Positions 7,885 to 16,970 of a stretch of DNA of 59,268 bases are shown here, in pieces (within the stretch, counting starts at the first letter, position 1; each line of letters opens with the position of its first letter). This DNA comes from Mesorhizobium escarrei (GTDB taxonomy: Bacteria; Pseudomonadota; Alphaproteobacteria; Rhizobiales; Rhizobiaceae). The position numbers and the translations under genes were made by a program. A model generated the notes under the pieces. That model searched no databases. It had not been told where the DNA came from and saw nothing but the letters and a program-made list of their open reading frames with translations. The stretch is taken from positions 1 through 59,268 of the forward strand of contig NZ_CAKXZT010000146.1 of the NCBI RefSeq assembly GCF_935825525.1, written 5' to 3'.

Positions 7885-10628
7885 TGAAGTCTCTCCTGGG
7901 ACTCTCGGCTCGCTTCGACGAGGTCGTTGGCAGCTGGCAACCGTTCCCCAAATTCCAAACGCGCATGGCAATCACCTCCCCGACCACCAAGGCCCGACAG
8001 AATCGATCCAAGTTGCCGCCTGTGAAACTCCAACGATTCCGGGTTTTGCGTCCAGCTCCTCCAGGAGGCTCCAACAGTTCGTGCGATCTGCGCACCGATC
8101 TCGCCGCAACCCTTTCGCTTGAGGATCTCGATGAATTCGTAGTCCTCGACTCCGTCGCGCAGCCATTTAAGCCTCATTGAGGGTACCACGCCCTCTACCC
8201 CGACGGGCTGCCCCGGGTAAAGAAGCATACCCTCTCCTGGGTAATCATTACCTCCCGTCCGATAAGTCTGCACGTCCTTCCAAGGATCGTTTGTCCAGAG
8301 ATCGACGCGCCAATACAACAACCCTGTCAAATTGAGGCTCTGATTGATGAAGCCGGGCTGGATACGATAGTTGATCGGCGAAAAGTCTATCTGCCACTTG
8401 GGAGAATATTCGTCCTGAACGAGCGCGTTGTATGACCAAACCTCATCACCCTTGGCCAGGACCTCAGCAATCCGCTCCGGTGCGCTCTCATACATTGTGG
8501 GAAGAAGCACCCAGATATCGATCGCAGAACGCCCGCTTCCGGTGTCATCGTCAAAAAGCTCGGGGGTAGGCGTCATCGTAACAAGATTGTCGATACCTGC
8601 CTCATGCAGGACGCGTGCCCAAGCTTTCATAGTTTCATAGGTGCTGCTGCAGCGGTCGATTTCGTCGGCTGTGTAGTTGAAGAGATGGAGAGCGGGATGG
8701 TGTTGAGCTGCCGCCTGTTGCACCTCTTCGAGCGATGGCGGCGGCGCCATCGCGCATTGAGCGTTGCTGGCATCGCTCCACAGGCCGAGATTGATGGATT
8801 TTAGTCCGAACCTGTCGACGAAGGAGGCTTGGTTTTGAACGTGCACTTCACGCGGCATTAGTTTGTGCTTGAGTAACTCCGCCTGAGCCTGCGGAGTATT
8901 CGCATCCCAGATAACGAAAACTGAGTTCAACGAGGGGGTAAGCGGGAGTGTGAAGTTCCACACATGAAGCACAACCTCGCCGACAGCATTGCCCTGATCA
9001 CTTGACACCATCACGGTGCCGCTATAGCGGCCGGGTGGCGTATCGGGTGGAACGAGTATGTCGATCCAGATGGGCTGGTTACGGCGCGAAGGCACGAAAA
9101 AGGGAGTTGCAGGTCGGGAAACCCCGTCTGCCGCTAGAGTGTTTCCCTCGGCATTCAGCGGTATTAGTGCATCAGCGTACCATCCCGGGCCGAGTGGTCG
9201 GTTTGACCCTTTCAGGTCGGGACTGGACCGCGCCACATGGACGTAGTGTTCGCGATAAAGCCTCACATTCTTTGCAGCGATACTGGCCCGGTCGCCTTTT
9301 TTGACCAGATCCTGGACCTGAATCGTCACGTTGGTGAGGCCGATGCCCGGCGCACGGATTCCAACCTGGAACGACTCGGTTTCACCACGAGCTGCATAAA
9401 GCTCGATCGCCAGCTGATCGCCGGGGGCAGCGTTATGGCTGATTCGTTCCAAACTGGGCGCGAGCCATATGGCCGGTTCTCTCTGCACAGCACCGGAAGG
9501 CAGCAGGAAGTAGAAGATGCTCAGCACGAGCAAGAGGGCTAGCGTCGCGGGGCGACGCCAGCGCCAGCTACCGGCTTTTCGGAAGCCGTGCAAGGCGAGT
9601 CCGCAAAGTGAACCGCATCCATAGCTCAGGTGCACCGCCACCAGCACCGCGGGAAAGAGGAGCAGATGCATGCCGGGCGCTGTGCAAGCGGCCAGTAAGG
9701 TAGCGGACAGCAAAACAATTCCATAAAGCAACAGCATACCTGCTGCGGGGAGCAGCGCGGGCGGCCAAAATAGAGAAACCGCTAACGGGATTGACAGGCT
9801 TGCTACCAGTGCGAGCGGAGCGAGATGTCGGAGCCGCAAAGCGCGCCAATTCTCGAGCAAGGCGAGGGCGCCGCCGAGCCCGTTGCCAAAATATTGCTTG
9901 CAAAGCGCAGGCAGGGATCGCCGTGGCTGATAGAAAGCTCGGATTTCCGGCGAAAGATAGAGACCATAGCCGAGCCGCCGTATTCTTTCGTTGAAGTCGT
10001 TGTCCGAAGCACGCCAAAGATCTTCTCGTAGTTGGCCGATTTGGTCTACGATGTACTTCCAATAGCAGCCATTCCAGACCGTGTCGGCCCATCCTGCCGC
10101 TTTTTCTCTGCGGAACTTGGCTACTCCGATCCCGAAGGGACTTTTATGTGCCGCCACGATCGCACCACCAACCATCGATCGTGAAGGTAATGGACGCGCG
10201 ATTGCTCCTACCCCTCCCGCACCCGTCGCCAGCAGTGCCGAGACGCTTTGCCGGACGACGTCGGGTTCATAGCGGGCATGGGCGTCAAGACGCAGTACGA
10301 TATCGGTCCGCATGCGAGGAAGCACCAAATTGACTGCAGCGGCTGAGCTACGACGCGGGTTCTCGATGACGCGCCATCGTGGGTCGGCTCGCTGCATCTC
10401 TTGCAGCATCTCGAGTGTTCCGTCAGTTGACCGCCCGTCAACGAACCAGATTTCGGCAATCGCAGGATAGTCCTGACTGAAAACGTCGGAAGCGAGTGTC
10501 TCGAGATGCGCGATCTCGTTGTAGATCGGGATAACGATGCCAACGGTAGGCTGCTCGGAAATCCGCGCTCCCGGGTAGTCGGCGAGCGCCGACCGGTATT
10601 CAGGCGATTTTTGAGAAGGCTTCAGCAT
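7881..10628 (-). CDS. Fusion: GT2 glycosyltransferase (ExoA-like) + membrane segments + DUF4091 glycoside-hydrolase-like domain
   Basis: This 915-residue protein has two domains of opposite expected activity. Residues about 27-260 form a GT-A family 2 glycosyltransferase: VGIVIPIYNE, FVDGRSTDGT, the DxD-type RLDAH near 113, and WRASDNDFNERIRRLGY; it resembles succinoglycan ExoA. Hydrophobic segments follow at about 268-288, 291-313 and 318-345, then one at about 360-378. From about 385 to 880 the protein is soluble and ends with MLLYPGQPVGVEGVVPSMRLKWLRDGVEDYEFIEIL, the DUF4091 signature of GH123-like proteins. The layout predicts a cytoplasmic transferase tethered to a periplasmic glycan-acting domain. 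The start at ATG 10628 has GGAG upstream and overlaps the previous gene by 7 bases; a 34-residue longer frame has no such site. Confidence 0.85.
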   Translation of the reverse strand: MLKPSQKSPEYRSALADYPGARISEQPTVGIVIPIYNEIAHLETLASDVFSQDYPAIAEIWFVDGRSTDGTLEMLQEMQRADPRWRVIENPRRSSAAAVNLVLPRMRTDIVLRLDAHARYEPDVVRQSVSALLATGAGGVGAIARPLPSRSMVGGAIVAAHKSPFGIGVAKFRREKAAGWADTVWNGCYWKYIVDQIGQLREDLWRASDNDFNERIRRLGYGLYLSPEIRAFYQPRRSLPALCKQYFGNGLGGALALLENWRALRLRHLAPLALVASLSIPLAVSLFWPPALLPAAGMLLLYGIVLLSATLLAACTAPGMHLLLFPAVLVAVHLSYGCGSLCGLALHGFRKAGSWRWRRPATLALLLVLSIFYFLLPSGAVQREPAIWLAPSLERISHNAAPGDQLAIELYAARGETESFQVGIRAPGIGLTNVTIQVQDLVKKGDRASIAAKNVRLYREHYVHVARSSPDLKGSNRPLGPGWYADALIPLNAEGNTLAADGVSRPATPFFVPSRRNQPIWIDILVPPDTPPGRYSGTVMVSSDQGNAVGEVVLHVWNFTLPLTPSLNSVFVIWDANTPQAQAELLKHKLMPREVHVQNQASFVDRFGLKSINLGLWSDASNAQCAMAPPPSLEEVQQAAAQHHPALHLFNYTADEIDRCSSTYETMKAWARVLHEAGIDNLVTMTPTPELFDDDTGSGRSAIDIWVLLPTMYESAPERIAEVLAKGDEVWSYNALVQDEYSPKWQIDFSPINYRIQPGFINQSLNLTGLLYWRVDLWTNDPWKDVQTYRTGGNDYPGEGMLLYPGQPVGVEGVVPSMRLKWLRDGVEDYEFIEILKRKGCGEIGAQIARTVGASWRSWTQNPESLEFHRRQLGSILSGLGGRGGDCHARLEFGERLPAANDLVEASRESQERLQ

Positions 10629-11776
10629 GAAGAGCTCCAAATCATCCGTTCGCGATTGGCTTCCAAGGTGTTGTCGACCATCAGCGTGCGCCCATTGCTG
10701 CGCAAGCGCTCCCGCAATTCCGGGCGGCATACCACTTGCTCGATCGCAGCGGCCAGCGCAGTGACATTGCCTGGCGGAACAAGCATGGCCGTTTCATTGT
10801 CTCTCAGGAAAAGCGGAATTCCTCCCACGGCGGTCGCGATCGTGGGTAGACCAATGCAAAGCGACTCATTGATGACCTGCGGAAAGCCCTCCGTGAAGGA
10901 TGGGAGCACGAGCGCTCCAGCTTGCCGGTAAAGTTCGAACAAAGCCGGCCCGTAAGGCACGAAACCGCGGAATGTGACACTATCGCGGAGGTCGAGAGCC
11001 GTTGATCGAGCCTTGAGCTCCGGCTCCAGCGGACCTGTCCCAACGATATCGAGGTGGCACGACACCCCGCGCTGCTTAAGCTGCGCGAGTGCTTCGAGAA
11101 GCACGTGATGTCCCTTTTCGGGAGCCAGCCGGCCAACGCAGATCAAACGCCTTGGATTGGGCCCGGAATGCATTTCTGAAAAGGTCCTGAGCTGCGCGTC
11201 CCTCATCAGACAGGGCATATGCTCGTGCACATGGTTGCTGAAGCGGCGGTACTCCCGAGCAAGGTCTCGGCCTACAGCGAACACTGTTCGGTTACGTGCA
11301 CGCCGCTTGAAATGCCAATCAAGCGCTTTTGCGGCCGCCATGGCAGCAAGGCGTTTCAAACCCCGATGCGTGCCCATTTGCTGGAGCAGGTTCTGGCGAA
11401 CCACGAGGCTCACCGGCACACCGAGGGCAATGCACTGCTTCGCGATCATCTGCCCGATCGGATTTGGACCGCCAATCAGGATCGCATCCCAACTCCGCGC
11501 CTGCTCGGAAATTCGGCGGCGTATCTCCAGGAACGTACGAGGGCTGAGGCGCCAGAGCTGATACAGGTTCGGATAGTAGGGGAGCGGGCATAGCCTGATC
11601 GCCGGGTGGTCGAGCAAATAGGGCGCGCGCCCGGCTTGCCTTGCCTCGCGCCCGATGAAGATGATCTCGTCGACGGACTCGATGAAACTAGCCGGAGAAA
11701 GGATGTAAGGCTCATCCGTCGAGAGAGTGTCGCCCTCGCGCCAGAAAACCTGATCGACGAAGATTGCGAGTCGCAT
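10622..11776 (-). CDS. Glycosyltransferase family 4
   Basis: This is a 384-residue GT-B glycosyltransferase. The N-terminal acceptor half begins MRLAIFVDQVFWREGD; the donor half has RLICVGRLAPEKGHHVLLEAL, LDIVGTGPLEPEL and LPSFTEGFPQVINESLCIGLPTIATAVGGIP, the conserved GT4 nucleotide-sugar site. ATG 11776 has GGAGT upstream and starts where the family does; the frame is open a further 54 residues but without homology-like sequence. With this start the gene overlaps the upstream glycosyltransferase by 65 bases, an unusually long overlap that implies coupled expression or a readthrough extension of the upstream gene. The linkage made is unknown. Confidence 0.83.
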   Translation of the reverse strand: MRLAIFVDQVFWREGDTLSTDEPYILSPASFIESVDEIIFIGREARQAGRAPYLLDHPAIRLCPLPYYPNLYQLWRLSPRTFLEIRRRISEQARSWDAILIGGPNPIGQMIAKQCIALGVPVSLVVRQNLLQQMGTHRGLKRLAAMAAAKALDWHFKRRARNRTVFAVGRDLAREYRRFSNHVHEHMPCLMRDAQLRTFSEMHSGPNPRRLICVGRLAPEKGHHVLLEALAQLKQRGVSCHLDIVGTGPLEPELKARSTALDLRDSVTFRGFVPYGPALFELYRQAGALVLPSFTEGFPQVINESLCIGLPTIATAVGGIPLFLRDNETAMLVPPGNVTALAAAIEQVVCRPELRERLRSNGRTLMVDNTLEANRERMIWSSSC

Positions 11777-12929
11777 GGCCGATCCACTCCTTTGTATCGG
11801 CGTCGTCGTTCCCCGCCGCGCATAACGTCCAGAGTTGGCCTGACACCGATTTCGGCTGGAACTTCCGCTCGATCCAGGCGCGCGCAAGGGCGCCGATCTC
11901 GCGCCGCATGCCGGGGTCCGTCCCGAGGCTAAGAACATGGCGCGAAAGCTCGTCCGGTTCGGGTTCGGCTATAATCCCGGTCACGCCGTTCTGGATCAGG
12001 TCGGCCACGCCGTTCACTCGCGTGGCTATGCAGGGCACTCCCGCGGCCATGGCCTCCAGCACAACATTGGACATGCCTTCATAGTCGGAAGTCAGCAGGA
12101 AAATGTCGGAGGCGCACATGAGTTCTCGGGCATCAGGCACGCTGCCGAGAAATCGGACTGTGTCGTCGAGTCCGAGGCGCGCCACTTGGCTCCTCAACTC
12201 GTCGAGGCAGCCGAACTCCTGTCCGGCAATCACGGCCTGCACCGTGCAGTGCCGACCTACTCGTGCGATCGTATCGATGAAGCGGTCGAAGCGCTTCTGA
12301 GGCGCTAGTCGGCCTACCCCAAGCACCAACACTGCGTCATCGCGCAGATCAAGGCGCCGACGCCACACGGCACGCCACTGTGCTATCTGATCAGATGGGA
12401 AAATCTCGACCGCGTTGGGCACATAGACAACAGACTTTTTTGAGCTAACGCGGTGCGCGAGTTGCTCCTGTGTCTCGCGCGAATTGCAAACCACGGTAGA
12501 GATGCCGGCCACGCTCATCCAAGACCATAAGCCGCGCAATTCTGTCGGCAGATCAGCAAACAACGCGTTGCGGAACGATCCGATGCTTCGGATGCCCAGC
12601 CCCGTCAAAGCGAGCGCGAAGACATTGGTATAGGACGACCACGAGAAGAGGCATCGCGTTTTCCGTGCGACGCATGCCGCACGCAATTGCCGCATCTTAT
12701 CCATTCGGCCGCCCTTCAGCAACACCACAGGAATACCGAGCTTGCGGATCGGAGCTTCCCAGAACCCGAGCTCGCCGGATACGTAGACCGTGGGGGTCCA
12801 GCGGCTAAAATCACAATGCGAGAGAAAATGATAGAGTTGCCGCTCTGTTCCGCCTTGCCCAAGCTGTGGGACGACCACGGCGATCGCCTCCGGTTGCGTC
12901 GCTTGCATCGGACCGCGTGCCGCGCGCAT
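11712..12929 (-). CDS. Glycosyltransferase family 4
   Basis: This is a 405-residue GT-B glycosyltransferase. The acceptor-side glycine-rich loop is VPQLGQGGTERQLYHFL; the donor half shows VLGVGRLAPQKRFDRFIDTIA and LLTSDYEGMSNVVLEAMAAGVPCIATRVNGVADLIQNG. The start ATG overlaps the stop of the export-protein gene (TAATG at 12927-12931). A second Met at residue 8 is possible. The last about 20 residues, past the expected end of the fold, lie in the 65-base overlap with the next gene. It belongs to the minus-strand export/glycosyltransferase operon. Confidence 0.84.
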   Translation of the reverse strand: MRAARGPMQATQPEAIAVVVPQLGQGGTERQLYHFLSHCDFSRWTPTVYVSGELGFWEAPIRKLGIPVVLLKGGRMDKMRQLRAACVARKTRCLFSWSSYTNVFALALTGLGIRSIGSFRNALFADLPTELRGLWSWMSVAGISTVVCNSRETQEQLAHRVSSKKSVVYVPNAVEIFPSDQIAQWRAVWRRRLDLRDDAVLVLGVGRLAPQKRFDRFIDTIARVGRHCTVQAVIAGQEFGCLDELRSQVARLGLDDTVRFLGSVPDARELMCASDIFLLTSDYEGMSNVVLEAMAAGVPCIATRVNGVADLIQNGVTGIIAEPEPDELSRHVLSLGTDPGMRREIGALARAWIERKFQPKSVSGQLWTLCAAGNDDADTKEWIGHATRNLRRSGFLARGRHSLDG

Positions 12930-14341
12930 TAGTCAAACTCGCTTTTGAAGGCGTCTTCCGCACTTGGGATGTTCGGGCCCTGTTTTTGGCGCGTCTGGAT
13001 CGCAGCTGACTGTTCCGCAGGCTGTTCCGCAGTTTGGCGGCTTCGCGACGCCTTATCTATTTCCCCGATCGCCGCCACACGGCCCGGCATCTGGTTGGAA
13101 GGGAGCAAGACTTCAACGACGTCGCCGGGCAACAGCTCGGTATGCTCGTCTGCCGGGAGGCGGCGCCAATCCTGCTCGATTTTGCGCATGATCGTGATCA
13201 CGGGCTGCGCAGCCGTTCCAGGCATTTCAGAGGGTGAAGTGGCCCCGCCAAGGCGAAGCTTCTCGCTGGCGGCCCTCAATCGCAACTCCGCTCCGGCTAG
13301 TCTCTCGCTCGTCTCTCTAATGTCCTGGAGGAGTCCGATCCGACGCAAGTTCATCGTCCTGTTGAGAGTCCGGGCTGAGTCCTCCCGTCCTCGCTGGATC
13401 TCCATCATGTTCACAGTTGTCTGAAGCCGGCGCGTGGAAGACAGGAGTACCGCGCGGCGCGCCTCCGAGACACGCGTAGTTGGTACGTTGCCGGCCTCGA
13501 ATAGCTCGGTAAGCTTTTCAAGCTCTTCTGCATCAGACTGTGCTCCGCTTTCTTCCTTCTCTTTCTGTTGAGCGAGAATTGCAATCTGCCCGTCCGCTTG
13601 CTCCATTGCGGCATGAATAGAGGCGATTTCCTGATCGTGGTTTTCTCGTGCGATTTTCAGCAAATTCAGTTCAGACTGAACGAGGTTTGCGAGATCGGCA
13701 GCGGGAATCGGCAGGGTTGCCGGAATATTCTCTTCGAAGGAGTCCGCATCGTTCAGTTCGGCTTGCAGCCGTAACAGGTGCACGGTTTCTCTGGCATATT
13801 CCAATGCGTGAAGATTGTAATCTTCGCGGAAATCCACCATTCGGGTAGGATCAAGCATGGCATGGCTTGCTCGTATGGTGCTGTAGCCCCCGGAAAGGGC
13901 CACGGCCTGGCGGACCGCCATAAGAGGCCGGAACGCATATTGGCCCGGCGTCAGGACGTCGCCATCGACGTAGATCGGTCGGTATTCGACAACGGTTGCG
14001 GCGATATCAGTCGGGAGAACCAGAACGGTATATTCGCGGCCCTCGGAAGTCCTTTCCCGGAAGAGTCGTGTCGGCAGGGCGGCAGCAATTTTGTTCCGCA
14101 TTTCTGCGGCCGTCAAACCTCCGATTTCGATAGTCCCAAGCGTCGGCAGAGATATCGTTCCATCGAACTGGATGGTGACGCGGTGATGCCACTCCGGCAA
14201 TCCCGCGATGGTGACTTCTATCGCGTCGCCTGGCGCAAGCTTGTATCCCGTTGCGGCTGCATTGCACACGAGCGTGAACAGGAGTGGAATCCAGCCAACG
14301 CTTAGCATTCGGCGCCATTTGCCTGATCTTGCTGCTTTCAT
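12929..14341 (-). CDS. Polysaccharide export protein, ExoF/Wza-like, with long coiled-coil region
   Basis: This 470-residue envelope protein is expected to form or gate the outer-membrane exit of the polysaccharide. A signal peptide (basic start, then LSVGWIPLLFTLVCNAAA) is followed by a Poly_export domain, YKLAPGDAIEVTIAGLPEW, and a SLBB-like segment, YRPIYVDGDVLTPGQYAFRP. A long charged alpha-helical stretch (about 200-370, rich in Glu/Arg/Leu) is typical of ExoF-type proteins, and the end contains ITIMRKIEQDWRRLPADEHTELLPGDVVEVLLP. ATG 14341 is preferred over 14383 because GGGGA precedes it and the signal peptide then starts correctly. It heads the minus-strand operon, divergent from the Wzc-like gene. 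A decayed relative lies at 26.4-26.9 kb. Confidence 0.85.
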   Translation of the reverse strand: MKAARSGKWRRMLSVGWIPLLFTLVCNAAATGYKLAPGDAIEVTIAGLPEWHHRVTIQFDGTISLPTLGTIEIGGLTAAEMRNKIAAALPTRLFRERTSEGREYTVLVLPTDIAATVVEYRPIYVDGDVLTPGQYAFRPLMAVRQAVALSGGYSTIRASHAMLDPTRMVDFREDYNLHALEYARETVHLLRLQAELNDADSFEENIPATLPIPAADLANLVQSELNLLKIARENHDQEIASIHAAMEQADGQIAILAQQKEKEESGAQSDAEELEKLTELFEAGNVPTTRVSEARRAVLLSSTRRLQTTVNMMEIQRGREDSARTLNRTMNLRRIGLLQDIRETSERLAGAELRLRAASEKLRLGGATSPSEMPGTAAQPVITIMRKIEQDWRRLPADEHTELLPGDVVEVLLPSNQMPGRVAAIGEIDKASRSRQTAEQPAEQSAAIQTRQKQGPNIPSAEDAFKSEFD

Positions 14342-14764
14342 GACATCCCCGACGCGTTTGCTCGTGAACCGGTTGGCTCGCAACTATGTGGCTAAGTAGA
14401 ACTCGATCTATCCAGACTTTCCAGACTAACGGAAGGTCGAGGCGCCGTGCCTCCCTGTCCGGCAGGCTGAATCACGGCTTTCATTCGAGCGTTCTGTTCG
14501 AATTGGCTAATAGTAGCAGCAAGGTTCGCAGGGTCTTCATTCGATTGCACGACAGAGGAAGGGATTGACCCTGAAGATCTTGATCCCGCTCCTCAAAATC
14601 GCATTTCTCTTCTGTCCGCCGACACCATTTGAATGCATGAAGACGCTCGTCATCGGGCTCCTTAGGAATTGATTATCGGTTTGCTCCAGACGGCGCGGCA
14701 TCGGAGGCCAAGCATGCCATCGACATTTCCGCAAGTTGCCCTGACGAAATAGAAGGCCGCAAGT
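14342..14764. promoter_or_regulatory. Divergent intergenic region between export protein and co-polymerase genes
   Basis: This stretch of about 420 bases must hold the promoters for both arms of the polysaccharide cluster. I see no convincing coding sequence in it. No operator could be assigned with confidence; a short imperfect repeat TTCGAGCG...GTTCGAA occurs around 14485-14500. Confidence 0.5.
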
Positions 14765-16918
14765 ATGGAACTTATGGAACGCGTTAAAGTACCAGGCGGG
14801 AGATACTCCCGAATAGACGTTCCGGCGCCTTCGGATTCGCGACGTGATCCTGGAGTCCCATCTTCCAAACTCACCGACATCGTGAGGCGGCACAAGGGCT
14901 TAATAGGCGCCATGGCGGGGTTCGGTACTTTCGTGACTGTCATTGCCGCCTTGGCAGTCCCGCCATCTTACACAGCAACGGCTCAGCTCATGATCGACCC
15001 TGGCTCGCGCGATGCGCGCTCAAGGCATTCGACTATTTTCGAGACGGTCGATCCGACCGTGATCGACACGGCAATCGCTATTCTAACTGCCCAAGATCAT
15101 TTCCGGTCGGTTCAGGCCAGCCTGTACGATCACCCCGTCTTTCGGTCGGCAACGCCAGCCGAATCCTCGGTACTGAGGAATTCCATCGAAGGACTACGGG
15201 CAGGGCTCCGGGCGTTCATTGGCTCGATCAAAAACATCTTTTCCATACCGGATCCAGAGGCTGAAGGTGATGCACGGCCAGGTGTTCCCACCATCGGGGA
15301 ACTCAGAGCCGGCTTAACGGTCAACCAAGAGCGCCGCTCCCGCATCATTTCCGTGAGCTACACCGACAAGAGTCCTGAAAAAGCCGCAGCCATAGTGAAC
15401 CAATTCGTCGACCTTCACGTCAATGAGCTGCGTGATCGGAACCGACGGCAGGCCGAACTTTCCTTGGCTTGGCTGGACCAGCGGCTAGTGGAGGTCAAAT
15501 CCGAGGTTCAGCAAGCGGAAGAGAGGGTGCAATCGTTCCGCATTGTCCACGGCTTGAGCAATATCGAGGCCGACGCAGAACTGATCGCGCAAACGAGGCG
15601 GCAGCTTGCACGTGCGAAATCCGAAGCAATGGTAGGAGAGGCTGCTGTCGATACGCCTCGTGGTAACGAAGCCGTAGGGAAGGGGGGCGGCGAGAATGGC
15701 GAGCCGGCTCCAGAACCAGGCCCAGTGAGCGACCTGGAGAATGAGCTTCCGCAGGCGCGGTTGAACAACGAGGCCGAAATTATTCGCTCACAAGCGTCGA
15801 TGATGGAGCAATATCTGGAGTCACTACAGAGCGATGCCGCCGGCCGTCTCGCTTCCGAAGCTGAACTTCGCTTTCTTGAGCGCCAAGGCGCTGCCGCGGC
15901 GAAACATTACGACGATCTTCTTCAACGCAAGCAAGATATAGCCGAGGATCAGGATCGCTCGACGGTGGCGACGCAGGTCCTCGCATCTGCCCGAGTGCCG
16001 ACGCGCCCAAGCTCGATCAATCCGATCCTCTTTATACCAGCCGGCCTGATCGCCTTCTCGGCTTTCGGAGGGGCTATCGCGGTTGTTCTCGAGCGCATGG
16101 ACCGCACCCTGCGAAGCGAACGTGACATAGTTGACGCCCTCGGCGTCTCCTGCATCGGCCTCGTCCCGAATATTCCGTGGATTTACCGCCGCCAGAGCCC
16201 CCGCTATTTGTTCGATGGAGTTTCATCAGCATACGGTCAGGCTATCTATTCGATCATGGCCGCAACCCTCCAGCCTGCTGGTCCGCGTGCTGAGCCAATG
16301 GTCATTCTCGTGACGTCCAGCGTGCCTGGCGAGGGCAAGACGACGCTTGCGACAAGTTTCGCAGCGTGCGCGGCGCGTCTTGGACGCCGGGCCCTCCTGG
16401 TCGACGGCGACCTAAAGGATCCGGACACTGCAGCTGCATTCGAAATGGTCGCACACGAGAATGCAGGCCACGCGCTCCCGCCGGAAGATACGAGCGCTGG
16501 GCCGATTGGCCGGATCCCAGATCTGGATTGCGACTATCTTCCGGTACGCCGGACAGGTACTGACCAACCTTCGCTTGTTGTGGCTCAGAAAATCGTGGAT
16601 ATCTGTCAACGGCTGCGCGGAAGCTATGATTGCGTCATCATTGACGGCCTGCCGACTTTCGCAGCGGAAACCCGCCTCCTTTCCGCCGTAGCCGACAAGG
16701 TGATCTTCGCGGTGCGATGGGGAAGTACCAGACGCGAGGTCGCCGGCAATGCCCTCCAGCAGTTGCGACACACCAATCGGTTCGACAGCCTAGCCAATGT
16801 TCATGCGGTGCTGACGCGTGTCCATCTGCGAAAGCATGCACAGTATCGACTTGGGGACATGGGTGAATTCCTCCAGAAGCACCGAAAACATTATTCACGC
16901 TCCGGCCTTTGGAGTTAA
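14765..16918 (+). CDS. Polysaccharide co-polymerase / BY-kinase-like protein (Wzc/ExoP family)
   Basis: This 717-residue inner-membrane protein would control chain length and couple synthesis to export. It has a first membrane segment near 45-67 (IGAMAGFGTFVTVIAALAV), a large periplasmic Wzz-type domain with coiled coils (about 70-410), a second membrane segment (PILFIPAGLIAFSAFGGAIAVVL) and a cytoplasmic P-loop domain: Walker A SSVPGEGKTTLATSFA, Walker A' LLVDGDLKDP, Walker B DCVIIDGLP. The C-terminus has only two tyrosines (QYRLGDM and HYSRSG), not the cluster usual for autophosphorylated BY-kinases. The periplasmic part contains a Gly/Pro/Glu-rich insert (about 305-325). It starts at ATG 14765 with AAGG upstream. 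Confidence 0.86.
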   Translation: MELMERVKVPGGRYSRIDVPAPSDSRRDPGVPSSKLTDIVRRHKGLIGAMAGFGTFVTVIAALAVPPSYTATAQLMIDPGSRDARSRHSTIFETVDPTVIDTAIAILTAQDHFRSVQASLYDHPVFRSATPAESSVLRNSIEGLRAGLRAFIGSIKNIFSIPDPEAEGDARPGVPTIGELRAGLTVNQERRSRIISVSYTDKSPEKAAAIVNQFVDLHVNELRDRNRRQAELSLAWLDQRLVEVKSEVQQAEERVQSFRIVHGLSNIEADAELIAQTRRQLARAKSEAMVGEAAVDTPRGNEAVGKGGGENGEPAPEPGPVSDLENELPQARLNNEAEIIRSQASMMEQYLESLQSDAAGRLASEAELRFLERQGAAAAKHYDDLLQRKQDIAEDQDRSTVATQVLASARVPTRPSSINPILFIPAGLIAFSAFGGAIAVVLERMDRTLRSERDIVDALGVSCIGLVPNIPWIYRRQSPRYLFDGVSSAYGQAIYSIMAATLQPAGPRAEPMVILVTSSVPGEGKTTLATSFAACAARLGRRALLVDGDLKDPDTAAAFEMVAHENAGHALPPEDTSAGPIGRIPDLDCDYLPVRRTGTDQPSLVVAQKIVDICQRLRGSYDCVIIDGLPTFAAETRLLSAVADKVIFAVRWGSTRREVAGNALQQLRHTNRFDSLANVHAVLTRVHLRKHAQYRLGDMGEFLQKHRKHYSRSGLWS

Positions 16919-16970
16919 CCCGAAACGATCAGCACACAATGCTTTTTCGCCAAACAGTGGGAGCTGAAAT

